A DNA stretch of 16,735 nt from DSOS01 sp035286585 (GTDB lineage Bacteria > Chloroflexota > Anaerolineae > Anaerolineales > UBA4823). The notes below the pieces were generated by a model. It ran no database searches, had not been told where the DNA came from, and saw nothing but the letters and a program-made list of their open reading frames with translations. Numbering within the stretch: the stretch's first letter is position 1; each line of letters starts with the position of its first letter. The position numbers and the translations under genes are program-made. The DNA is taken from assembly GCA_035286585.1 (NCBI GenBank), contig DATEDC010000144.1, forward strand, positions 1-16,735, written 5' to 3'. This document shows positions 7,433 to 13,289 of this stretch, piece after piece.

Positions 7433-8338
7433 TTATGCTCTAATAATAGACAACCATTCAGACCAGCGAGGATCGGTCAAATTGTTGTTCAAGCGGTCGA
7501 AATGTTTATCGGCGTAGCCGCGGAAATCAAATTCCAGGTCTGAAATGCCCATCTGCACCAAACCCCACATCGATTCACGATAATCCGAAAAGATGCGCAT
7601 GATCTTGAGATGCGCCCAGCGCTTCTCGGTCACCTCGCCAAAATAGAATTCCAGGAGCCTGCGATCCTCGTGGTCTGTAAATTCGTGATTGACGGATAGA
7701 TTCGCCAGATCGAAGAAAAGGTCTCCCATACCGGCATACTCCCAGTCCAGGATGAAGATGCGCCCATTTTCGATGAGGAAATTTTCATTCAAAAGATCAT
7801 TGTGGCACGGTCGATACGGCGCAGGGTGGCTGGCAAAAGCGGCATCCGCTTCATAAAGGCGTTCCAGCAGCCAGTCGAAATTATCTGGGAAGGGCACATG
7901 GTGCTGCCTGGCGATCCGGGAGTAATTTTCCACGATGCGGGGGACGATAAACTCCCCTGGAATGGAGGGTAAGGCGTGAAATTTTTTGAGCATATCGGCG
8001 ATGGCGCTCAAATACTGGGGTTGTTTCAATTCCGGCGGCGGAAGCGGCTTTCCATTGACGAAACGAGTCACCAGGCACCCTTCCGGGCGGATGAAATAAT
8101 GCACTTCTGGCGCGATGCCCAGCTCCCCCGCGGCCAGGTTGGCGGCGTATTCACGCTCCCTATCTATGCCCAGCAGATCGGTGTTTTTACCGACGATCCG
8201 CAGCACATACGCCTGGTCGCCAAGGTCAATGCGGTAGTTCTGGTTTGTTATACCTCCAGCGAGGGGGGTGACGTTAAGATCCCTCGCCTCCTTCCAGGAA
8301 GGGACCCGAGCGATGGCTTCCTCCACGGTGAGCGCCAT
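7433..8338 (-). CDS. Choline-kinase/LicA-like phosphotransferase (APH fold)
   Basis: This 301-residue protein has the aminoglycoside phosphotransferase/choline kinase fold and should transfer ATP phosphate to the hydroxyl of a small molecule. The catalytic loop is CHNDLLNENFL (His179, Asp181, Asn186; HxDxxxxN motif). The metal-binding motif is ILDWEYAGMGDLFFDLANLSVNH (Asp198), a wording typical of LicA-type choline kinases. The N-terminal nucleotide loop is PLAGGITNQNYRI (25-37), with YVLRIVG as the following strand. The start is supported by AGAGGTGA six bases upstream. It sits 20 bp ahead of the FAD/GcvT dehydrogenase, which acts on choline-derived N-methyl compounds in other organisms, so an amino-alcohol substrate is attractive. 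Choline itself remains unproven; ethanolamine or a sugar-like alcohol is possible. Confidence 0.85.
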   Translation of the reverse strand: MALTVEEAIARVPSWKEARDLNVTPLAGGITNQNYRIDLGDQAYVLRIVGKNTDLLGIDREREYAANLAAGELGIAPEVHYFIRPEGCLVTRFVNGKPLPPPELKQPQYLSAIADMLKKFHALPSIPGEFIVPRIVENYSRIARQHHVPFPDNFDWLLERLYEADAAFASHPAPYRPCHNDLLNENFLIENGRIFILDWEYAGMGDLFFDLANLSVNHEFTDHEDRRLLEFYFGEVTEKRWAHLKIMRIFSDYRESMWGLVQMGISDLEFDFRGYADKHFDRLNNNLTDPRWSEWLSIIRA

Positions 8339-8368
8339 AGTTCACCTCTACGCAGAAGAATGGTCCTG

Positions 8369-9190
8369 TTAACTTGGGCGGGTTAGTTGCCAAGCTGAAT
8401 CCAGTCGCGCCATTGCTGCGACGATATCAAAAGAAGAAATGACGCCCAGGGGCATCGAATCGGGATGCTCAGGATCGACCACCACCAGGCGATGATGGTG
8501 ATTTTCGATCATCATCTGTGCAGCTTCCTGCAGGGTTGCGGTCATATGAATGGTCATTGCGGGATGCATCACTTCGGAGACGACCCGATCGCCACAATCC
8601 TCCAGCTCGCAGTACTCCAGCAAGTCCAGACCGCTGACCACCCCCAGCGGCGCGCCGCTTGCATTGACCACGAGCACAGAACGCCAACCTGCCTGTGTCA
8701 TCGCACGAGCAACGGCGCTGACAGGGGTTTTATCCCGGCAGACCAGGATGGCATCCGACATGACGTCGGCGACGGCGCCTCTCCCCAGCGGGGCGCTCTC
8801 AGCCAGCCCGGCGATCAAGTCGGACACGGAGATCACGCCCACCGACTTGCCCTGATGAGTAACCAGCAAGCGGCGGATGACTTTCGTGCGCATGATGCGG
8901 GAGGCCTCGCTGACCGGGGCATCGGCATCGATCATATCCACCGGTGAAGACATCAGCTCGCCGGCGGTCATCCTGCGCATGACCGCCAGGCTCTCGGGAT
9001 CAGCCGATAACCACTCGCCAGCCAGGAGATCGAAATCGGTGATCACGCCCAGGGGTCGACCATCCCGATCAGCAACGATCAATCCGTGAACGTGATGCTG
9101 GTTCAGCATCACTGCGACCTGACCCAGGGTGGCGTCTGGCCTGCAGGTGATGATTCCCGGATGCATGTAATGGCGCACAAGCTTGTTCAT
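8369..9190 (-). CDS. Four-CBS-domain protein (two Bateman modules)
   Basis: This 273-residue protein consists almost wholly of four CBS motifs: about residues 7-58 (PLGVITDFDLL), 79-128 (SVGVISVSDLI), 142-192 (PLGVVSGLDLL) and 206-260 (PLGVISSFDIV). The repeated hydrophobic-G-hydrophobic-hydrophobic-S/T-x-x-D pattern closes each repeat. Such modules bind adenine nucleotides, S-adenosylmethionine or similar ligands and usually control a partner enzyme or transporter. No catalytic domain, DNA-binding motif or membrane segment is visible. The start has TAGGAGTG seven bases upstream. It lies 10 bp after the nucleotidyltransferase gene and 30 bp before the choline-kinase-like gene, so it may sense nucleotide charge for those enzymes (inference). 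Confidence 0.9.
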   Translation of the reverse strand: MNKLVRHYMHPGIITCRPDATLGQVAVMLNQHHVHGLIVADRDGRPLGVITDFDLLAGEWLSADPESLAVMRRMTAGELMSSPVDMIDADAPVSEASRIMRTKVIRRLLVTHQGKSVGVISVSDLIAGLAESAPLGRGAVADVMSDAILVCRDKTPVSAVARAMTQAGWRSVLVVNASGAPLGVVSGLDLLEYCELEDCGDRVVSEVMHPAMTIHMTATLQEAAQMMIENHHHRLVVVDPEHPDSMPLGVISSFDIVAAMARLDSAWQLTRPS

Positions 9191-9200
9191 TGGGGCACTC

Positions 9201-9992
9201 CTAATGCACCTCGTCTACATCTTTGTACCATTTCACTCGATCACCGACGCGCGAGCGCAAGCGCCAGGCCAGGCTCTTCGGTTCTGATTCGATGCGCCTC
9301 AGAGCCGTGTCGATCCGAGAAGCAACCCTCTCCTTTTCGTCGCCGTTGAGCTGGGGGTAACCCTGGGCCAGTTGGCGCACTTTCTCCAGATTCATGGTGG
9401 CCGTTCGCCACAAGCCCCAATCTTTGGCGCATAATTGGGCAACCAGGGCGATATTGATCGTTTCCATATCCCTGTCGCCAAGCGAATGCTCGAGCAAGAG
9501 CATGATCGTATCGATCACGTCTTTCTCGTTGATCTTGACGATCTGCATCTTTTCTAACAGCATCTCGGCCAAGGGGATGGTGGGGGCATCCACTTCCAGG
9601 CGCGCAATCCAGCTAATCACGTGGCAGAAATCGAGCTTGTCATAGAAGATGTCAACGTGTAAGCCGTTGTCTGGGTTGTTAAAGATCGAGCGGTCACCTT
9701 CGCTGACGATGAAGACCTCTTGATCTTCCACATAGCCGAGAGCGCTCATCAACCCTTTGATCTCCCTGGCTTGCTTGCGATAGGCAGCAAAGTCGATATC
9801 CGTGTAAGCCCGCCCCATGGCTTGCTGCAGATATCCGTACTTTGAGCAATGCATCTGGAAAGCGAGCGAGCCGATAACCCTGAGAGACAATCCGGCGGCA
9901 ATGTTGGCTGCGATGATGCGCTTGAGCTCATTTTCGAAGCGCTCACGTTCCGTTTTGTCCTGCTCGCCCATCCCGATGGAACCGCCTGGCAT
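9201..9992 (-). CDS. Minimal nucleotidyltransferase-fold protein (AbiEii-like/uncharacterised)
   Basis: This 263-residue protein carries the three-carboxylate core of DNA-polymerase-beta-like nucleotidyltransferases: RVIGSLAFQMHC (Gly41-Ser42), RAYTDIDFAAY (Asp65 and Asp67) and NGLHVDIFYD (Asp114). These fit the GS...D-h-D...h-D-h pattern, suggesting transfer of a nucleotide to a small molecule, protein or RNA. The remainder is helical and ends in a basic stretch, WRLRSRVGDRVKWYK. The start has TAGGAGT seven bases upstream. It is flanked by a ThrB/APH-like kinase (56 bp upstream) and the CBS protein (10 bp downstream). No antitoxin partner is adjacent, so a type IV toxin role is less likely than a metabolic or regulatory one. 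Fold is fairly secure; function unknown. Confidence 0.7.
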   Translation of the reverse strand: MPGGSIGMGEQDKTERERFENELKRIIAANIAAGLSLRVIGSLAFQMHCSKYGYLQQAMGRAYTDIDFAAYRKQAREIKGLMSALGYVEDQEVFIVSEGDRSIFNNPDNGLHVDIFYDKLDFCHVISWIARLEVDAPTIPLAEMLLEKMQIVKINEKDVIDTIMLLLEHSLGDRDMETINIALVAQLCAKDWGLWRTATMNLEKVRQLAQGYPQLNGDEKERVASRIDTALRRIESEPKSLAWRLRSRVGDRVKWYKDVDEVH

Positions 9993-10048
9993 GCTGTACT
10001 CCTATAGAAGATTATAACTGATAAAACACAATCAAGCAAATTAAATCA

Positions 10049-11161
10049 TTAACCATCAATTTCCTTCAATAAACCTTCCACCAGCCTCATCAGGGCTGCC
10101 TGGTGACGCTCCTGCTCCAACCAACGGATGGTGTTGACGCAGTGCTGGATATAGACCAGGTATTCGACAGGATCTATGGCTTTGCTAGCGTAATCCCGCA
10201 AAGCCCAGTTGAGCACGTAGAGATTGCCAGCCTGGATCATGGTCGGCAGGCAGCTCAACTCCGCTCGGGTGAGCACCCCGACTCCCTCCCTCCTCGAGAG
10301 GGCGGATTGGTAACTCTCCAGGAACAGCCTGGCCCCCTCCAAACGGAGAACACCATCAGCTTCTTTCCAGGAGGCGAAAAAATAAAACAGCGCCAGCCCG
10401 ATATCGAAACTGCGCAGGTCAATTTTCGACCAGTCGAAATCGAACAGCGCGCTCACCTGGCTATCGATGAATTGTAAATTTCCTGGATGATAGTCGCAGT
10501 GGATAACGATCTGCGGGCAATCGTAGTCTTGATATTCTTGTAATGCCGAGATCGTCCGATCAATATGCGCCAGAATGCAGAATGCGTTTACCTGGAGATA
10601 ATTCTCAATATGCGAGTCTTTACCCAGGCTCAGGCTGGCCTCGAGATTGCCAGGCATGGCTGCCAGCAGGTTGAATATCTTGGGCTCCGATTTGCGACCC
10701 TGAGGCCTCAGATCGCTCACCGCCTGGTGGAACTGCGCCAGGACGGTCGCGGCGTTAGCGATCTCCTGCCGGCTGCAACGCGGATCGATCCAGGTATAGC
10801 GGTCCTCGCCGCTCAAGAATTCAAAAATGGCGTAATAATCCGCAGTTATTCCGTCAGCCGGGCGATGGCGCACATATGTTTCTCCGCTCAAGGCGGGGAT
10901 GAACGGCGCAACCCATTTGAAATTTTTTGCCAGCAAGTGCTTGATGATGGAATGCTCGAATTTGATTTCATCTTCAAGAATCCCCCTTTTATATCTGCGC
11001 AGAAAGTATCTCCTGTGCACCCCGTTCGTCTCGATCTCCAGCGCATAACTGGTATTGACAAACCCCCTCTCATTCCGCTCGAAGCTGACCAGACGCCCGA
11101 GCCGGTAATATTTCAATATCGCCTGGATCTCGCTCTCAACCGGGGTGACCATCACAGACAT
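10049..11161 (-). CDS. Phosphotransferase of the APH/homoserine kinase II (ThrB-like) type
   Basis: This 370-residue protein is a second APH-fold kinase, only distantly similar to the one at 7433-8338. The nucleotide loop is near SFERNERGFVNTSYALE (26-42) and the following strand is RYFLRRYK (51-58), with the usual lysine/arginine. The catalytic loop is VIHCDYHPGNLQF (His221, Asp223, Asn228) and the metal motif is ALFDFDWSKIDLRSFDIGLAL (Asp241/Asp243). ThrB-type relatives phosphorylate homoserine or other amino-alcohols; here the substrate is unknown. It is the first gene of the leftward run. No ribosome binding site precedes the ATG, and the predicted -10 box ends only about 10 bases upstream, so the transcript may be leaderless. 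The next gene follows after 56 bp. Confidence 0.85.
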   Translation of the reverse strand: MSVMVTPVESEIQAILKYYRLGRLVSFERNERGFVNTSYALEIETNGVHRRYFLRRYKRGILEDEIKFEHSIIKHLLAKNFKWVAPFIPALSGETYVRHRPADGITADYYAIFEFLSGEDRYTWIDPRCSRQEIANAATVLAQFHQAVSDLRPQGRKSEPKIFNLLAAMPGNLEASLSLGKDSHIENYLQVNAFCILAHIDRTISALQEYQDYDCPQIVIHCDYHPGNLQFIDSQVSALFDFDWSKIDLRSFDIGLALFYFFASWKEADGVLRLEGARLFLESYQSALSRREGVGVLTRAELSCLPTMIQAGNLYVLNWALRDYASKAIDPVEYLVYIQHCVNTIRWLEQERHQAALMRLVEGLLKEIDG

Positions 11162-11171
11162 CTATGCTCGT

Positions 11172-11200
11172 ATTGTAGCGGAAAACGCAAAAACTTGCAA
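11172..11200 (-). promoter_or_regulatory. Predicted sigma70-type promoter of the leftward operon
   Basis: On the minus strand the -35 box TTGCAA (11200-11195) is followed by a 17-bp spacer and -10 box TACAAT (11177-11172). Transcription would start near 11165, about 3-4 bases before the ATG of the ThrB-like kinase. The -35 is shared with the opposite promoter because TTGCAA is its own reverse complement. Confidence 0.6.
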
Positions 11201-11223
11201 ATCTGAGCAAATATCGTTATAAT
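11195..11223 (+). promoter_or_regulatory. Predicted sigma70-type promoter of the DeoR-family regulator
   Basis: The -35 box TTGCAA (11195-11200), a 17-bp spacer and the consensus -10 box TATAAT (11218-11223) place the start point near 11230, about 54 bases before the regulator ATG. GCAAA repeats at 11187, 11197 and 11207 are spaced exactly 10 bp, roughly one helical turn, across the -35 region. Confidence 0.7.
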
Positions 11224-11239
11224 GTTTTGTGAATCCGTC

Positions 11240-11258
11240 AATTTTCGTCACGCAAATT
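11240..11258. promoter_or_regulatory. Palindromic operator candidate for the DeoR-family regulator
   Basis: AATTTTCGTCACGCAAATT is symmetric about base 11249, with eight of nine position pairs matching (only 11245/11253 fails). It begins about 10 bp downstream of the predicted rightward start site, a typical place for a repressor to block transcription. CGTCA also occurs as a direct repeat 10 bp apart (11236 and 11246). The adjacent gene encodes a DeoR-type repressor, and such proteins often control their own gene. No second copy was noticed by eye. Confidence 0.55.
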
Positions 11259-11283
11259 ATGGTTCCTGATTAGAGCCGCCATA

Positions 11284-12078
11284 ATGGGTAAAACCCTCAT
11301 TCCTGCTCAAAGGCGCGAACGGATCCAGGCTTATCTGGCAACCCACAAGATCGTTGCCACCAGCGAGCTGTGTGAGCTACTGGAGGTATCCGAAGCGACG
11401 GTCCGCCGCGACCTGGAGTGGATGGAAAACCAGGGGGTCATCGAACGCACCCACGGTGGGGCGATTTTCAACGAGCGAGTCAACCTGGAGCAGGAATACC
11501 AGCAGCGCGCCCAGCGCTTCCCCAACGCCAAGCGCCGTATCGGCGCCCTGGCAGCGAGCCTGATCGAAGACGGCGACATCGTTTTTGTCAACAGCGGCAC
11601 CACGACCACCCAGCTCATCCGCCAGATGCGCAGCGACGCGGACGTCACCGTGATCACCAACAACCTGATCGCCGCTCTAGAAGTAGGCGAGGTGGATTTT
11701 GAGCTGCTGCTGCTCGGCGGCAGCTACCAATCCCGGTCGAGCTCAGTCGCCGGTCGATTTGCGATCAACAATCTGTCCCAGATATATGCCACCAAAGCAT
11801 TTATCGGCGTGGATGGCATCAGTTTAAAACACGGCTACACGGTGCCATCCAACGCCGAGGCTGAGGTGGTGCACCTGATGCTCGAGCGGACTCAAGGGCA
11901 GATCTTTGTCATTTCAGATCACAGCAAGTGGGGCGTGGTCTCGAATTTTGAGATCGCTCCCATCCAGCGGATCAAGAAGTTGATCACCGATGAAGGCCTG
12001 GAGGCCAGCGCCCGCGCTTCGCTGGAAGCCCGCTCAGTTGAAATTATGATCGCGGAGGGCGTCCCAGTAGAGTCCTGA
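11284..12078 (+). CDS. DeoR/GlpR-family transcriptional regulator
   Basis: This 264-residue protein is a DeoR-family repressor of normal length. The N-terminal winged helix-turn-helix spans about 8-60, with SELCELLEVSEATVRRDL (27-44) as recognition region and GVIERTHGGA (51-60) as the family wing signature. The C-terminal DeoRC sensor domain shows FVNSGTTTTQLI (phosphosugar-binding loop), VITNNLIAA, LLGGSYQSRSSSVAG, FIGVDGISLKHGYT and VISDHSKWG. Members usually bind a phosphorylated sugar intermediate as inducer, which fits the kinase, aldolase and transaldolase genes read in the opposite direction. It has a convincing promoter but only a weak ribosome binding site. A strong hairpin follows its stop codon. 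It is the probable regulator of both arms of the divergon (inference). Confidence 0.93.
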   Translation: MGKTLIPAQRRERIQAYLATHKIVATSELCELLEVSEATVRRDLEWMENQGVIERTHGGAIFNERVNLEQEYQQRAQRFPNAKRRIGALAASLIEDGDIVFVNSGTTTTQLIRQMRSDADVTVITNNLIAALEVGEVDFELLLLGGSYQSRSSSVAGRFAINNLSQIYATKAFIGVDGISLKHGYTVPSNAEAEVVHLMLERTQGQIFVISDHSKWGVVSNFEIAPIQRIKKLITDEGLEASARASLEARSVEIMIAEGVPVES

Positions 12079-12131
12079 TGGGTTTCGTGAAAAAAAGCCT
12101 CGCTACATGAGTACGAAACCCATCTTCTTTT
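12077..12131 (+). terminator. Rho-independent terminator or attenuator after the DeoR gene
   Basis: GATGGGTTTCGT (12077-12088) pairs perfectly over 12 bp with ACGAAACCCATC (12113-12124), with a 24-base loop, followed by TTCTTTT (12125-12131). The stem begins inside the regulator's stop codon. The next gene starts at 12153, leaving no obvious space for a separate promoter, so it may reduce rather than end transcription. Confidence 0.75.
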
Positions 12132-12152
12132 ACCCTGGATGGAGGCTCACGG

Positions 12153-13148
12153 ATGTCATTTTTGTTTCGCAAACCTAAGAAAAGGCTTACTCGCCTTTTT
12201 TTCGCCACCGATATTCACGGCTCGGAACGCACCTACCGCAAGTTTATCAACGCCGGAAAATTCTATAACGTAAATATCCTGGTCATGGGAGGCGATATCA
12301 CTGGTAAGCTGTTAATCCCCATCATTAAAGAACAGAACGGGCGCTACCGGGCAACCGTGCAAGACAACCTGGAGCGGCCAAGCACTGAAGGTGAGCTCAA
12401 GGAGCTGCTCGACCGGTTGGGAACGCTCGGTTTCTATCACAAAGTCATGGAAGAAGATGAATACCAGGCGCTTCAAAATAATCCGGGCGAGGTGGAAAGG
12501 CTGTTTCACACCCTGGCGCAAGAAAGGCTGGTCGCCTGGGTAGAGCTGGCTGAAACGCGCCTGGCAGGCACCGGGATTAAGTGTTTCGTTACCGGGGGAA
12601 ACGATGACGACCCTGAAGTGTTAAGCGCAATCAAGAGAGAAGGAGCAATATCGTTCATCGCCTGTGAAGGCGAGTTGGTCAACGTCGATGAGGATCACAC
12701 TATGGTCAGCGTCGGTTATAGCACGCCGACACCCTGGAACACGCCGCGCGAGATCAGCGACGAGAATTTGGGACAATTCATCGAAAAGATGGTCGCCAAT
12801 GTGCCCGACATGTCCAAGACCATCTTTAACTTCCACGACCCCCCTTCCGAATCCACCCTGGACACCTGCCCCATGCTGGATTGGAACACAGATCCTCCCA
12901 CCCCGATTGTGAAAGCCGGACAAATTGTCATGCACGCGGCGGGCAGCAAATCGGTGCGCAAAGCAATCGAAACTCACCAGCCGATGCTCGGTTTGCATGG
13001 GCACATCCACGAATCGCAAGGGGTGGCTAAAATCGGTCGGACGACATGCATCAACCCGGGCAGTGAATACGGCGAAGGTATTCTACGAGGCTGCATTGTA
13101 ACTTTTGGAGATGGAGAGGTGGAAGGCTTTCAAATGACAAGCGGGTAA
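12153..13148 (+). CDS. Calcineurin-like metallophosphoesterase
   Basis: This 331-residue soluble phosphoesterase has the two-metal-site signature: FFATDIHGSE (Asp20, His22), VMGGDITG (Asp48), VTGGNDDDPE (Asn149), a later histidine in NFHDPP (His227) or VMHAAGS (His260), and GLHGHIHESQG (His281-His285). The sequence CINPGSEYGEG (298-308) is the usual strand after the last motif. The segment between the GGD and GGN motifs is about 100 residues, much longer than in most small members, and contains a charged helical insertion (65-135) that may form a substrate cap. The start has TGGAGG seven to eight bases upstream. It follows the regulator's terminator by 21 bp and precedes the permease by 141 bp. 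Phosphodiester or phosphomonoester substrates are both possible. Confidence 0.88.
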   Translation: MSFLFRKPKKRLTRLFFATDIHGSERTYRKFINAGKFYNVNILVMGGDITGKLLIPIIKEQNGRYRATVQDNLERPSTEGELKELLDRLGTLGFYHKVMEEDEYQALQNNPGEVERLFHTLAQERLVAWVELAETRLAGTGIKCFVTGGNDDDPEVLSAIKREGAISFIACEGELVNVDEDHTMVSVGYSTPTPWNTPREISDENLGQFIEKMVANVPDMSKTIFNFHDPPSESTLDTCPMLDWNTDPPTPIVKAGQIVMHAAGSKSVRKAIETHQPMLGLHGHIHESQGVAKIGRTTCINPGSEYGEGILRGCIVTFGDGEVEGFQMTSG

Positions 13149-13170
13149 AGAACAGTATCACCCCGCGGCG

Positions 13171-13181
13171 AAAGGAGGTGA
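13171..13181 (+). other. Orphan perfect Shine-Dalgarno sequence without a start codon
   Basis: AAAGGAGGTGA matches the 16S anti-Shine-Dalgarno end perfectly, but no ATG, GTG or TTG lies at a normal distance after it. An ATA at 13182 is in frame with the permease 36 codons later, and that frame stays open. It may be a relic of a lost start or a ribosome standby site. The rest of the 141-bp gap 13149-13289 shows no gene. Confidence 0.5.
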
Positions 13182-13278
13182 ATATCGAGGCTTAGCGAAA
13201 CAATTGTCCGCTTAATTTGGAGCAAGTTGTACGCTGGAGACTTGAAAGGGAAGTTAAGCTTTCTTTGGCAAAATCAAT

Positions 13279-13284
13279 GGAGGA
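13279..13284 (+). promoter_or_regulatory. Ribosome binding site fixing the permease start
   Basis: GGAGGA lies five bases upstream of ATG 13290-13292. An in-frame TTG at 13227 has only GGAG at a short spacing and would add 21 hydrophilic residues, so ATG 13290 is preferred. Confidence 0.65.
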
Positions 13285-13289
13285 ACACG

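Noticed and set aside
9201..9992. Type IV toxin (AbiEii) of a toxin-antitoxin pair
   Set aside because: The fold is similar but no AbiEi-like antitoxin with a winged helix is next to it; its neighbours are metabolic kinases and a CBS protein.
13227..13289. Upstream TTG start for the permease
   Set aside because: ATG 13290 has GGAGGA at good spacing and begins a normal short polar N-terminus; the 21 extra residues look like untranslated leader.
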